A stretch of DNA of 46,319 nt. Source: Methanobacteriota archaeon. GTDB lineage: Archaea > Thermoplasmatota > Poseidoniia > Poseidoniales > Thalassarchaeaceae. Shown here piece by piece: positions 16,201 to 25,130 of the stretch. The notes beneath the pieces were generated by a model that was given only the letters and a program-made list of their open reading frames with translations, was not told the DNA's origin and made no database searches. Positions within the stretch are counted from its first letter, which is position 1. The number at the start of each line of letters is the position of its first letter. A program made the translations under genes and the position numbers. The stretch is taken from the NCBI GenBank assembly GCA_002720055.1, contig PBGH01000010.1:1-46319 (forward strand). Reading direction: 5' to 3'.

Positions 16201-16287
16201 AGAGAAGGCGAGGAAGTCTTGACCGCATCCATGCAAGAATTGAGAGAATCATGGAAGAAGACTTTACACGGAGGCGATGAATTATGA
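13252..16287 (+). CDS. purL: Phosphoribosylformylglycinamidine synthase, fused PurS-PurL
   Basis: Converts FGAR to FGAM in purine synthesis, using ammonia from PurQ. At 1011 residues it is longer than ordinary archaeal PurL (about 700-760) because of an N-terminal region of about 200 residues that looks like the duplicated PurS-type domain of large PurL, including VGFKPGVTDNSG near 95. The linker SEHCSHKIF near 253 and the two AIR-synthase-like halves follow: ETHNSPSALDPYGGA near 324, DNGAGGLSSS near 510, ISGKDSMKND near 788 and HDCSDGGLAVA near 896. No glutaminase domain is attached; purQ follows with a 4-bp ATGA overlap. Confidence 0.95.
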   Translation: MPSQMHSRLFEVTTKDLEGLPDARGESVRSMLKVDHGIEVTKVRVILGYQVISDISDSDADSLIYDLFADPVIEVASLNSRLLDEFENPPDAAIQVGFKPGVTDNSGQAGLDGLMTLFPEQSAARVATFTTYAFWGIERRTSSFELASFLHNPMIERAAVADRQDCAEGIWPLLDFPMVPSTLFSVPATIDLEVSDKRLIEISDKGLLALNLDEMKAIREHYRDPDIRSVRKAAGLPWDRPTDAELECLAQTWSEHCSHKIFAARIRHVDTVTGEDTTIDSLFKTHIMQPTLEIQEEVSWLLSIFHDNSGVISWNEDWSVCIKAETHNSPSALDPYGGAITGIVGVNRDILGTGLGARPIANTDVFCFGPPDYTGEIPPGLFHPSRVFRGVHSGVRSGGNESGIPTVNGAIVFDERFLGKPLVFCGTVGIMPRSLPDGRESHVKTPQPGDVVYMVGGRVGSDGIHGATFSSLELTEESPSSAVQIGDPITQKKMLDMILEARDAGLIQVITDNGAGGLSSSVGEMAELTGGAELDLEKVPLKQLGLSSWEILVSESQERMTVGVRPEDCTDFENLARLHEVEATAVGLFTDSGNFVVSHGETPVANLPIKFLFEGCPQLKLESEWKPPSHLPVETPDLDEKEMGAVLGRLLARPNVASKEWWVRSYDHEVIAQSVIKPFVGINQDAPGDAAVIAPLHGGTQGLVISNGIAPRYSDIDSYSMAAASVDEALRNAVCVGVDLDLISGLDNFCWPDPIESSKTPDGKYKLAQLVRANRALDDVCRAYRLPCISGKDSMKNDAMLGGEKISVPPTLLFSLLGNHQDVRKAVSSDFKNPGDAIFLVGQTHQEIGASELSYMLREQGAGGIGGAVPEIDPDRNMVAYRALTAAMREELVASAHDCSDGGLAVALAECCFGSDSGAILEISPLWADCDNLDIWGAMFGESLGRILVSTSPENKEEFMKSMMGVTCHFLGEVSNDDTISFSREGEEVLTASMQELRESWKKTLHGGDEL

Positions 16288-17090
16288 AACCAAAGATTGC
16301 AGTACTTTCGGGGTTCGGTATCAACTGTGAGGCCGAGACTATGGCCGTCTTCGAAATGGCCGGAGGCTCCTCGGATAGAATACATGTCAACAGGTTGGTG
16401 GCGGATGAAGTTAAACTGACAGATTATCAGATTTTGGCGATCCCAGGGGGATTCTCTTTCGGAGACCACCTAGGAAGTGGAAGACTTCTAGGTAATAGAC
16501 TCAGATTCGGACTAAGGGAGCAGGTCCGGGAATTCGTAGTTTCTGGAAAACCAGTCATAGGAATATGTAACGGTTTCCAGGTCCTTGTCAAGATGGGGCT
16601 ACTTCCCGGTGACGAACAAGTTAGTCTAACTCAGACAGCATCACTAGCGCTCAATGATAGCGGACGTTACGAAAATAGATGGACTACATTGGAGTTTGAC
16701 TCAGAAAGCCCGTGTATTTGGACTAAGGGACTCGGAAGAATAAGAGTACCGGTCAGACATGGCGAGGGCAAGTTCGTTTCAGACGATTCCGGCTTGATGG
16801 ACAAGTGGTCTGACGCAGGTCAGCTGGTTGCACGGTATGTAGACCCCTCCTTGTCATACCCTAACGCTTCGGATGAAATACTTCCATACCCGATTTCTCC
16901 TAATCAGAGCTGGAGGAACGTTGCTGGAGTGTGCGATCCATCTGGACTCGTTTTCGGCTTAATGCCACACCCAGAGGCCAATCACTCAACGTGGCTAGGG
17001 GCTACATGGACCAGAGAGCACATCGAACATGGAGAGGGCGAAGGTATGAAGATTTTTCATAACGCAATCAGATACGTCCTCAATACCTAA
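16284..17090 (+). CDS. purQ: Phosphoribosylformylglycinamidine synthase glutaminase subunit
   Basis: Class I glutamine amidotransferase that produces ammonia for PurL. The nucleophile is Cys in GICNGFQVL near residue 94, with the oxyanion region GGFSFGDHLGSGR near 54-66 and the His/Glu pair in MPHPEANHS near 226-234. VRHGEGKF near 157 is also a PurQ mark. Length 268 is at the upper end and closer to the glutaminase domain of large PurL than to the short (about 230) PurQ of Gram-positive bacteria. Start overlaps the purSL stop, which suggests translational coupling and 1:1 production. Confidence 0.95.
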   Translation: MKPKIAVLSGFGINCEAETMAVFEMAGGSSDRIHVNRLVADEVKLTDYQILAIPGGFSFGDHLGSGRLLGNRLRFGLREQVREFVVSGKPVIGICNGFQVLVKMGLLPGDEQVSLTQTASLALNDSGRYENRWTTLEFDSESPCIWTKGLGRIRVPVRHGEGKFVSDDSGLMDKWSDAGQLVARYVDPSLSYPNASDEILPYPISPNQSWRNVAGVCDPSGLVFGLMPHPEANHSTWLGATWTREHIEHGEGEGMKIFHNAIRYVLNT

Positions 17091-17845
17091 ACCAGTAATT
17101 CGCCCATTCTCTTGAAGGCTGCGATCATCAGTACCACCACCAGTAACCCCTTGACTCCGACCTGTGAAGATACTCGGGATCCAAACCTAGAGCCGACAAC
17201 TCCTCCTATCATAACTACGGATGCGAAAGGAAGTAGAAGGGCCACTTCAAATCCAATCCTACCAGCAACGCTGGCTCCAATCAAACCAGCAAGAGAGTTT
17301 AACCAGACGAAAAGAGAGGTGGTTGCTGCAGCCTCCTTCGCTGAGGCCCACCTTCCTAGCATCAGTGCAGGAAGAAGAAAAATCCCGCCCCCTACGCCAA
17401 TCACCCCACTCGCTAAGCCTATCCCCGCACCTACTAGCACGGCCGTACCATTTCTAGGACGGACAACCTCGCTTACTCCCACATCACTGGAAACCAGACG
17501 CGAGGCCGCTACAACCAATGTGATTGTTAGTAAAATATCGTATACGGCTCCATCTACTACCATGAACCCGCCTAGAGCAGCCATCGGTACGCTTGCTGCG
17601 ATGAACGGAGCCGACAAACCCTTGATGTGATACCCAGACCTCCGATAATGCCAGAAGGCCGCTCCTGCGACTATAAGATTCAATGACCATGCATATTGCT
17701 TTAGCCAAATTGTATTTGACGATGCGAAGGAGGTCATAGACAGCACAGCAAGGTAGCCAGATCCTCCTCCCAGACCGACTGAAGAGTAGAGAAATGCCAC
17801 TGCAAAGAGAGCCAATAGAACCAGCACCATCTCGGTGGAAACCAT
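17087..17845 (-). CDS. TauE/SafE-family (TSUP) membrane exporter
   Basis: 252 residues with about eight hydrophobic segments. The two internally repeated glycine-rich motifs of the family are clear: SVGLGGGSGYLA near 22-33 and GVIGVGGGIFLLPALM near 142-157. Family members export sulfite, sulfoacetate or other small anions; the substrate here cannot be read from sequence. Convergent with purQ (4-bp overlap of the ends) and divergent from moeA with a 50-bp gap. Because PAPS-linked sulfur genes lie elsewhere in the window, sulfite or another sulfur anion is an attractive but unproven substrate. Confidence 0.88.
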   Translation of the reverse strand: MVSTEMVLVLLALFAVAFLYSSVGLGGGSGYLAVLSMTSFASSNTIWLKQYAWSLNLIVAGAAFWHYRRSGYHIKGLSAPFIAASVPMAALGGFMVVDGAVYDILLTITLVVAASRLVSSDVGVSEVVRPRNGTAVLVGAGIGLASGVIGVGGGIFLLPALMLGRWASAKEAAATTSLFVWLNSLAGLIGASVAGRIGFEVALLLPFASVVMIGGVVGSRFGSRVSSQVGVKGLLVVVLMIAAFKRMGELLV

Positions 17846-17895
17846 GAGGACCGCTTTGGGAAGGACACTTCAACTCCATCGGTCCCGTATAACCT

Positions 17896-19104
17896 GTGGA
17901 AACCGGGGTCTCCCTTGAACGGGCCTTGCTAATTGCGAGCCAACTAACTATGAAAACTTCGTCAGAATCAATTTCTCTACAGGAAGCTACAGGCCGAATT
18001 CTCTCAGAAAACATAGCCTCCAAAGTAGACGATCCAAGATTCGATAATTCGGCTATGGACGGTTGGGCAGTGAGAAAGGCGGACTGTAAGGATTCCAGTA
18101 CCAAATTAAGGATCGTGGGGACCAGCCAGGCAGGGTCTGATGTGATTCCAACAGTTGGAATGGGAGAGGCATGTAGTATTATGACAGGGGCACCCATTCC
18201 AGAGGGCGCAGACTCAATTGTGATGATTGAGGATTCGTCTTATCAAGACGGTTTTGTCACAATAAACGGCCCAGCAAGACCGGGACTCATCCGTAGGAAG
18301 GGGGAGAATCTACGAATGGATGTGGTGGCCATGAGTTCTGGAACCCTACTTACTCCAGCAGGAATCTCTCTGGCTGCAACGATGGGCTATGGTCAGTTAA
18401 GTGTGAAAACTCGACCGAAAATTGCCGTAATTGGAGTTGGAGATGAGTTGACTTCTCCTGGTAAACCACTATCTAAAGGCTCGATTTACGAGTCGAATAC
18501 GTTCGGACTGTCTTCTTTGGTGGAGAAGATGGGTGCGATACCGAAAAGATTCGACCTCATTCCAGACAGTATCGACAGTCTTCGTAATGCACTCGATGAG
18601 GCTTCGGAGTCTTGCGACGCCATAATCACCAGCGGAGGAGTTAGTATGGGAAAATGGGATTTTGTCAGAAGAATCATGGAAGAAGAGGGAGATATCAGAT
18701 TTTGGAAGATTTTGATTAGACCTGGAGGTCCACCGTTATTCGGATCATGGAGGGGTAAGCCAATTTTCGGTTTACCCGGCAATCCTGTTAGTAGTCATGT
18801 AGTTTTCACGGTATTAGTAGCACCTTGGATTTCTGAGAGTATGGGGTCCGACCAATCGATAGGCCCAAGATTGGCCAATAGAGTTAGAGTGGTTATGGAA
18901 GAACCTCTCAAAGGAGCGCCAAAGAAGTTGTGCATGAGGCGAATCTTAATTAGACTAGAAGGAGATATTCTGGTAGCTTCTACCAAGACTCACCAGGGAA
19001 GCGGTAACATCAACAGTTTGGTCGCACACAACGGACTTTCTCTTCTTCCCCCAGACACTGATTGTGATGAGGGGGAAACAATAGATGCGCTATGGCTGCA
19101 ATGA
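17896..19104 (+). CDS. moeA: Molybdopterin molybdenumtransferase MoeA
   Basis: Inserts molybdate (or tungstate) into adenylated molybdopterin. The 402-residue length fits the family. Motifs: NSAMDGWAV near residues 51-59, TGAPIPEGAD near 96-105, a GDEL then GSIYESN stretch near 182-200, GGVSMGKWDFV near 246-256 and LPGNPVSS near 293-300. The start is a GTG at 17896, chosen because the following SLERALLIASQL helix is conserved in the family; the first internal ATG would remove it. No other cofactor synthesis gene is in the window, although a MOSC-domain protein is at 38.2 kb. Confidence 0.93.
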   Translation: METGVSLERALLIASQLTMKTSSESISLQEATGRILSENIASKVDDPRFDNSAMDGWAVRKADCKDSSTKLRIVGTSQAGSDVIPTVGMGEACSIMTGAPIPEGADSIVMIEDSSYQDGFVTINGPARPGLIRRKGENLRMDVVAMSSGTLLTPAGISLAATMGYGQLSVKTRPKIAVIGVGDELTSPGKPLSKGSIYESNTFGLSSLVEKMGAIPKRFDLIPDSIDSLRNALDEASESCDAIITSGGVSMGKWDFVRRIMEEEGDIRFWKILIRPGGPPLFGSWRGKPIFGLPGNPVSSHVVFTVLVAPWISESMGSDQSIGPRLANRVRVVMEEPLKGAPKKLCMRRILIRLEGDILVASTKTHQGSGNINSLVAHNGLSLLPPDTDCDEGETIDALWLQ

Positions 19105-19174
19105 GTAATTGAAACCTATTCAGGCATGGTTTCAAAGGAGCGTGCTACCTACTCGCTACAGCCGAGGCTTCGCG

Positions 19175-22153
19175 ATGTCGGATAGAGAGAAGAACGGAAC
19201 CCTCGAGAAGGGCTGGATCGAGGTTAAGGGTGCAAGAACTCATAATCTGAAAGATATAGACGTCAGCATCCCCAGAGGCAAATTCGTAGTAATTTCAGGA
19301 GTTTCTGGATCTGGCAAGTCCAGTTTGGCTTTCGACACCCTCTATGCCGAAGGTCAGCGAAGATATGTGGAAAGCCTCAGCTCTTACGCTCGTCAGTTTC
19401 TAGGCCAAATGAAGAAGCCCGACTGTGACTCTATTGAAGGGCTGTCTCCTGCAATAAGTATCGATCAGAAGCAAGGAAGCCACAATCCTAGGTCAACAGT
19501 CGCCACAGTAACTGAAATGATGGATTACATGCGATTATTGTGGGCTAGGGTAGGTCTACCCCATTGTCCCGAGTGCGGAAGAGAAGTTAGCAGAAGGACC
19601 ATACAAGAGATAGTGGATGATGTACTTTGGCGATTTGAGGGCCATGGAATCGCGATTTGGTCCCCAGCAATTAGGAATAGAAAGGGGACCCATGCAGATC
19701 TTTTCAGCGCATTAGTTGACCAAGGATTTTTGGCAGGAAAGGTAAACGGTAGAGAGGCTAGCTTCGAAGACCCTCCTCGTCTTGAAAAAAATCTCAGGCA
19801 CGATATTGATGTTAGAGTCGATAGAATGCTCCTAACCCCTTCTAATCGACTCAGATTGACTGAGGCAATAGAATCCGGCCTAAGACTTGGTGCAGGGTCA
19901 GTAGCAGTGGAGAGTCTTAGCGCCCCCAAGCCAGGACAAGATAATTCTGAAGAGCAGAGATTCCGGACAGAAGAGGGAGAGATCATTGCATACTCAGAAG
20001 AGTTCGCATGCCCTACACACGGATCATTTCTCCCTGAAATGAGCCCTAGAGTTTTCTCTTTCAATAACCCCCTTGGAGCATGCCCTTCTTGTCAAGGTCT
20101 AGGTGTCCAGAGGACATTCTCCCCAGATCTAGTTATCGATAGAACGGCCTCAGTAGGGGAAGGATGCATTAGGCCGTTTCGACGATCAATGATGTCTGGA
20201 TGGTATCGAAGTCAAATGACACAAACCTGCGAACACTTTGGCATTCCTACAGACATTCCATTTGAAGATCTGGATGAAGATAGTAAGGATATCATGCTCA
20301 ATGGATCTGGAGGAGAAGTTGTTAACTTTGAATTCAATTCAGAGAAAGGATCGTCGTATACGATGTCAAGACCATGGGAGGGGGTATTCTCAAGACTTTC
20401 CAGAACGTACAAGGACACCAGTTCCGAGCGAACTAGATCCAGACTCTCCTCATTTATGACAGACGAGCCATGTACGGACTGCAATGGAGACAAGCTCAAT
20501 GAATCCGTCTCCAGAGTTACTGTCGGAGGGATCAATTTACCCGGAATTTCAAAGTGTAGCGTTCTAGAGGCTCTAGCTGTAGTCCAAAATTGGCGCATTG
20601 GGAAACTAGATGATACTTGGAAGAAACTAGACCGTGAACCACCAAACTCTCCTACTGTAATCATGACAGAAAAGTTAGATGAGAGATCTATGTACATAGG
20701 TAAGGAAATCATCAAAGAGATAGAGTCTAGGTTACGTTTCCTAGCATTGGTCGGATTAGATTACCTAACACTGGACAGGAGAGCAAATACACTATCAGGT
20801 GGAGAGAGTCAAAGGATTAGACTGGCAACTCAGATTGGAACAAGACTTACTGGAGTTATGTACGTGCTTGACGAACCAAGTATCGGATTGCATCCAAGAG
20901 ATAACGACCGTCTTCTCGAAACTCTCAGAGAACTTACTGATCTAGGAAACACCCTGCTTGTGGTTGAGCACGATGAAGCCACAATGAAGCAGGCTGACTG
21001 GCTTGTAGATCTAGGCCCGGGCGCGGGAAAAGAAGGAGGACAGCTGGTGGTGAACGGACCCTATGAGGAGCTATTATCTAACGAAGAGAGCCTAACTGCT
21101 GCCTATCTCTCAGGAAGACAAAGTATTCCTATTCCCGAAGATAGGGTGGAGCCAAGTAAAGAAAGATGGATAACAATACGAGGAGCCAGACAAAACAACC
21201 TACAGGACATAGATGTGAAAATCCCATTAGGGTGCATGGTAGCTGTAACTGGGGTTTCCGGCTCCGGAAAATCTTCCTTAGTCACGGAAACCCTAGCACC
21301 AGCGCTACTCAGGGAATTGCACGGTACTGATGCCACCCCAGGAGCGATGGATTCTATTAAAGGACTAGATTTAGTAGATAAGGCAATAGTAATCGATCAA
21401 TCCCCGATAGGTCGAACTCCAAGATCGAATCCTGCTACCTATACAGGAGCCTTCGGCCCAATTCGAGAATTATTCTCCCAGACAAAGATGTCGAAGGAAA
21501 GAGGCTATCTTCCAGGACAGTTCTCCTTCAATGTCAGAGGGGGCAGATGCGAAGCATGCAGCGGAGCAGGCTCTACAAAATTGGAAATGAACTTCTTACC
21601 TGACGTTTGGGTAACTTGCGATGTGTGTAAGGGAAAGCGGTATACTCGTGAAACTCTTGAAGTTGAGTGGAAAGGTAAGACAATTCACGAAGTCCTTCAA
21701 ATGAGTATAGAAGAGGCATGTGCCTTCTTCAAAAATCAACCAAGGATACATAGAATCGTTCAGACGTTAAGCGACGTTGGTTTGGGCTACATTAGATTAG
21801 GCCAACCAGCTACTACCCTGTCTGGAGGAGAGGCACAGAGAGTCAAATTAGCTACAGAACTACACAAAACCCCTCGAAAGCATACATTTTACATTCTTGA
21901 TGAACCAACTACGGGCCTAGCTCTATCAGATGTCCACCAACTCATCGAAGTATTACTACGGCTAAGGAGAAATGGACACACAGTGATAATCATCGAGCAT
22001 CATTTGGATGTGATAAAGTGTGCCGATTGGATCATCGATTTAGGTCCAGAAGGAGGAGAACTGGGCGGAGAAGTAGTTGCCTATGGACCACCAACCGATG
22101 TAGCAAAGGAGCCGGGAAGCTATACCGGGCAGCACCTAATCGGCATGATTTGA
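19175..22153 (+). CDS. uvrA: Excinuclease ABC subunit A
   Basis: Damage-sensing ATPase of bacterial-type nucleotide excision repair, 992 residues with two ABC modules. First Walker A GVSGSGKSS near 42-50, first signature LSGGESQR near 541, Walker B/D-loop VLDEPSIGLHP near 564; second Walker A near 690, second signature LSGGEAQR near 882, and LDEPTTGL near 908. Zinc modules are present (CPECGREV near 130, the CPTH...CPSC pair before GLG, CTDCNGDKL, and CEACSGAG with CDVCKGK). ATG at 19175 preferred over a TTG at 19109 that adds 22 non-conserved residues. uvrB and uvrC are not in the window. Confidence 0.95.
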   Translation: MSDREKNGTLEKGWIEVKGARTHNLKDIDVSIPRGKFVVISGVSGSGKSSLAFDTLYAEGQRRYVESLSSYARQFLGQMKKPDCDSIEGLSPAISIDQKQGSHNPRSTVATVTEMMDYMRLLWARVGLPHCPECGREVSRRTIQEIVDDVLWRFEGHGIAIWSPAIRNRKGTHADLFSALVDQGFLAGKVNGREASFEDPPRLEKNLRHDIDVRVDRMLLTPSNRLRLTEAIESGLRLGAGSVAVESLSAPKPGQDNSEEQRFRTEEGEIIAYSEEFACPTHGSFLPEMSPRVFSFNNPLGACPSCQGLGVQRTFSPDLVIDRTASVGEGCIRPFRRSMMSGWYRSQMTQTCEHFGIPTDIPFEDLDEDSKDIMLNGSGGEVVNFEFNSEKGSSYTMSRPWEGVFSRLSRTYKDTSSERTRSRLSSFMTDEPCTDCNGDKLNESVSRVTVGGINLPGISKCSVLEALAVVQNWRIGKLDDTWKKLDREPPNSPTVIMTEKLDERSMYIGKEIIKEIESRLRFLALVGLDYLTLDRRANTLSGGESQRIRLATQIGTRLTGVMYVLDEPSIGLHPRDNDRLLETLRELTDLGNTLLVVEHDEATMKQADWLVDLGPGAGKEGGQLVVNGPYEELLSNEESLTAAYLSGRQSIPIPEDRVEPSKERWITIRGARQNNLQDIDVKIPLGCMVAVTGVSGSGKSSLVTETLAPALLRELHGTDATPGAMDSIKGLDLVDKAIVIDQSPIGRTPRSNPATYTGAFGPIRELFSQTKMSKERGYLPGQFSFNVRGGRCEACSGAGSTKLEMNFLPDVWVTCDVCKGKRYTRETLEVEWKGKTIHEVLQMSIEEACAFFKNQPRIHRIVQTLSDVGLGYIRLGQPATTLSGGEAQRVKLATELHKTPRKHTFYILDEPTTGLALSDVHQLIEVLLRLRRNGHTVIIIEHHLDVIKCADWIIDLGPEGGELGGEVVAYGPPTDVAKEPGSYTGQHLIGMI

Positions 22154-22200
22154 GGAAAGATGTGCCAACCCTTGAGAAGTACATCATACACCGGCCTATC

Positions 22201-22965
22201 ATGTACAGATCAGGCAACCCTGCCCTCAATGACTCGACCTTCCAAAAAACAGCATACAAAGACTCACCTTGGTGGGAAGACTATAGCTCCAATATGATGA
22301 CTATCGAAGGTGTTTCGGAAAAGACAGGACTGCTTCTTCTGATTACCGCTACGACTGCCTTGGCAACTGCTTTTTCTATGCCTGAGGCTGCTCCTCTAAT
22401 TTTCATAGGCTTCCTAGGTAGCTTTATTGTAGCAATGATTGTCATTTTTTCTGGTTCGATGAATCCTGCTCTTATCTGCACGTATGCGGCCTTGGAGGGT
22501 CTAGTAATTGGAGGATTAACTTGGTTTTTCGAAGTACCTCTGGAGCTTCCAGGCATCGGGATCCTTGCTGCTCTTCTGACATTCATGATCCTAGGTGTGA
22601 TGATTGCAATATACAGGGCAGGGCTTATCAAATGGGATAGAAACCTGGCGATTGCCGTCTATTCCTCACTTTTTGCAATTATTTTGATTTATCTTTTCTC
22701 TTTTGTGGGCTCAATAACAGGCTGGTTCCACGTTCCATACATACACGGTGCAGGGCCAGTTGGGATAGCATTCTCTTTATTTGTAATCGGAATCGGAGCC
22801 CTTTGCCTTGTTGCAGACTTTGATTTTATTGAAAGGGGAGTTCAGATGGGAGCTCCAAAGCAATTAGAGTGGAGAGCGGCATTCGGCTTGATGGTAACCT
22901 TGGTATGGTTGTACCTTGAAATACTCAAGTTACTTGCTAAGATCGCAATTTACTCGAGGCGCTAA
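22201..22965 (+). CDS. Bax inhibitor-1/YccA-like membrane protein
   Basis: A 254-residue protein with seven hydrophobic segments after a polar start. The N-terminus MYRSGNPALNDSTF is typical of the bacterial YccA-like (BaxI_1) branch, as is the last part with VADFDFIERGVQMGAPK, where an Asp pair in a membrane-near loop is thought to sense pH or calcium in relatives. Start at the ATG 22201, 47 bp after uvrA on the same strand; a longer frame overlaps uvrA and is not conserved. Cellular role in archaea is unknown; ion leak or membrane homeostasis are the family's proposed roles. Confidence 0.85.
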   Translation: MYRSGNPALNDSTFQKTAYKDSPWWEDYSSNMMTIEGVSEKTGLLLLITATTALATAFSMPEAAPLIFIGFLGSFIVAMIVIFSGSMNPALICTYAALEGLVIGGLTWFFEVPLELPGIGILAALLTFMILGVMIAIYRAGLIKWDRNLAIAVYSSLFAIILIYLFSFVGSITGWFHVPYIHGAGPVGIAFSLFVIGIGALCLVADFDFIERGVQMGAPKQLEWRAAFGLMVTLVWLYLEILKLLAKIAIYSRR

Positions 22966-22968
22966 TTG

Positions 22969-23607
22969 ATGCAAATCGATCTTATTTTGGCTCTTGCAGC
23001 AGCAGGAATCACACTTGGACTAATAGAGGGTATTAGGCCGGGACCACTACTTACGATGGTAATTCGAGAGACATTAGCTGGAGGTTGGTCAGCAGGCATC
23101 AGGGCTGCAGCTGCACCTATTTTCACAGATGGACCGCTCATCTTGATCAGTGTATTATTATCTGGATGGATTGCAGAGCAACCTAGGATACTATTTTGCA
23201 TATCCGTACTGGGAGCAGGTTACCTTGTCTGGTTCGGAATCGACTGCTTCAGGATTGATCCACCTGATTCAGACATAGCTCAACAGGAGTTGAGCGGTTC
23301 CTTCAGAAGAGGTGTAATCACCAATCTACTAAATCCTAATGTGTATGTGTTTTGGTTCCTAATCGGGGGTCCATTGATGGCTTCAGCTGCAGACGAGGAA
23401 CCAATTGCTCCAGTTGCATACGCGATTTCATTCCTCTTATCGATTATAGTCGTAAAGATGACGATAGCTCTATTCTTCGATAGGACAAGAGGATCACTTT
23501 CTCCACAAGGATATCGTTTTGCACTTGGGATATGTGGCATCGGTATGTTCGCTTTCGCTATAGGATTCATTTTCCAAGCATACGAATTGATGCCTGAGGT
23601 TTCCTAG
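22969..23607 (+). CDS. LysE/RhtB-family exporter
   Basis: About 212 residues with six hydrophobic segments. The first helix ends in the family motif, here GIRPGPLLTMVIRE (usually PGPxxxxV), and the middle carries NLLNPNVYVFWFLIGGP near residues 121-137, the second conserved loop. Relatives export amino acids or derivatives; substrate unknown. Start is ATG 22969, with a TTG just before it at 22966. It begins 3 bp after the Bax-inhibitor-like gene, so the two are probably co-transcribed. The stop directly abuts the stop of the lipoprotein gene on the other strand. A second LysE protein is at 36.4 kb. Confidence 0.87.
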   Translation: MQIDLILALAAAGITLGLIEGIRPGPLLTMVIRETLAGGWSAGIRAAAAPIFTDGPLILISVLLSGWIAEQPRILFCISVLGAGYLVWFGIDCFRIDPPDSDIAQQELSGSFRRGVITNLLNPNVYVFWFLIGGPLMASAADEEPIAPVAYAISFLLSIIVVKMTIALFFDRTRGSLSPQGYRFALGICGIGMFAFAIGFIFQAYELMPEVS

Positions 23608-25068
23608 CTAGAGCGTCATTGGCCCCCCCAAGGGCATCGACTCAAGAGGCGAGTCCCTTAGGGAAGGCCCTATGGCCATCGTTCCGAAAATCCCAATCTC
23701 TCCTCCAACATTATGAGCATGGCCGAACCAAGCCCTTCCGTGTTGATCAATGATAATATCGTTGAAATCACCGAATCCTCCACATCTGTTGTAACCACAC
23801 CCAGCAGAAGTGTCCAAAGGATCTCCCCAGCTGTTTACTTGAACCGTAGTTAGCAGAGGCCTTTCATTGAATGCATCCGTGATTACCGTCAGATAACCAT
23901 TCCAAGTATCTCCTCCAGAATCTCCGAGATAGCCTAGTGCCACCTTCCCGGAGCTTCCAGCGGTAATTACTGGGAATCCAGTACCGTTCAGGCCTATCGG
24001 CGGGGCGATCATTATCGGGTCGCTCCAAGAGCCCCCTTCATCCCTAGAGTACGAATAGTATGGCATGTTATCTATGCCCATCCAGAATGCATGAACGTTA
24101 TCCTCTGAGTCTGTTGCGACCTGTGCCTCCTCAAAGTTCCAGGTTTCTGCTGTACCAGTGGACTCTGTAGGAAGGGGATGTTCAGACCAAGTAATTCCGC
24201 CATTGGTGCTTCTGTAAATCGAGTACCCTTCCCCTCCATTACAGCCCCTGTTCCCTCTGTAGAAGTTCCCGTTCTCACTCCCAGTGATATGTCCTGTAAG
24301 GCCCCCACTGTCACAATCTGATGGAGTCCCTGGAAGTTCAGGCCCCCATGTGAGGCCCCCATCATTACTTGCCGAACAGACAGGGTATGGATAATTTCCA
24401 TTTACACAGAAGACCCATGTGGTCTGATGGAATGCTGCGGGATAAGGGGAAGACGCGATAGTCTGATGATCTTGGACGGACCACCCGGTAGCGACAGACG
24501 GACCAACCCAACTCTGACCTTCATTATCTGACCACTCAACCGTCATTCCCAAAAGAGCATGCATATCGAATTTCATGATTCTGTCCGTCCAAGGGTCTAC
24601 GTATACGTAAGGGTCATTACTATTAGGAACGGGAAGAAGGGCACTGTAGACGTCTTCACATACGTAGTCACTGATTTCCGTCATCCCGATTAATCCAGAG
24701 CATCTCACTATTGCCGTTGAACCTGCAGGGCCGTTACCCCAACTGGTCATGTACAGATTGTCCAAAGACGATACTCCAATGGTTGGCTCGAAAGTAGTCA
24801 TACCAATTCCATAATACGTTCCAATCGCACAAACAGGAGTGTTTTCTCCCGTGAGTACGGAGGTTCCGTTCAACAAATCTGAAAACTTGGTTGCATCAGT
24901 CGCATTATCATAGTGATACCAAGTTGTATTACTTATTGATCCACCATTATCCGAACAAACGTAATCGAACAAACTCCCTTCTTCCAAGACTTCTTCCTCA
25001 GAGGCGAAGCAACCGGTAAAAGACATCATAACTAGGAGAGAAGCAATGCTCAACGCCACGACTCGCAT
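23608..25068 (-). CDS. Secreted lipoprotein with BNR/Asp-box beta-propeller (sialidase-like fold)
   Basis: 486 residues. A signal peptide ends in the lipobox-like SFTGC (Cys20), so it is probably lipid-anchored outside the membrane. Several Asp-box repeats (SxDxGxxW) are visible: SDNEGQSW, SNDGGLTW, STNGGITW and SRDEGGSW, as in sialidase-like propellers. Many cysteines, spread mostly outside the propeller repeats, may form disulfides. No Arg triad of a true sialidase can be assigned, so enzymatic function is open; glycan or surface binding are options. It is a tandem paralog of the next gene upstream (62-bp gap) and ends the MMPL-SDR-propeller gene run. Confidence 0.85.
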   Translation of the reverse strand: MRVVALSIASLLVMMSFTGCFASEEEVLEEGSLFDYVCSDNGGSISNTTWYHYDNATDATKFSDLLNGTSVLTGENTPVCAIGTYYGIGMTTFEPTIGVSSLDNLYMTSWGNGPAGSTAIVRCSGLIGMTEISDYVCEDVYSALLPVPNSNDPYVYVDPWTDRIMKFDMHALLGMTVEWSDNEGQSWVGPSVATGWSVQDHQTIASSPYPAAFHQTTWVFCVNGNYPYPVCSASNDGGLTWGPELPGTPSDCDSGGLTGHITGSENGNFYRGNRGCNGGEGYSIYRSTNGGITWSEHPLPTESTGTAETWNFEEAQVATDSEDNVHAFWMGIDNMPYYSYSRDEGGSWSDPIMIAPPIGLNGTGFPVITAGSSGKVALGYLGDSGGDTWNGYLTVITDAFNERPLLTTVQVNSWGDPLDTSAGCGYNRCGGFGDFNDIIIDQHGRAWFGHAHNVGGEIGIFGTMAIGPSLRDSPLESMPLGGPMTL

Positions 25069-25130
25069 AAACCTCGGCTTACCTTTTCCTACATCAGTTA
25101 AACGGATTATAGTTGACTATATTCTCATCA

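Noticed and set aside
15783..16469. 228-codon frame antisense to purSL/purQ
   Set aside because: Lies wholly over conserved PurL and PurQ motifs; no domain recognised.
19958..20100. Cys-to-His change in a UvrA zinc module (CPTH...CPSC) as a novelty
   Set aside because: As I recall, bacterial UvrA proteins also vary at this position, so it is not by itself unusual.
22018..22200. Extended N-terminus for the Bax-inhibitor-like protein
   Set aside because: Overlaps the 3' end of uvrA out of frame; the ATG at 22201 matches the family start MYRSGNPALND.
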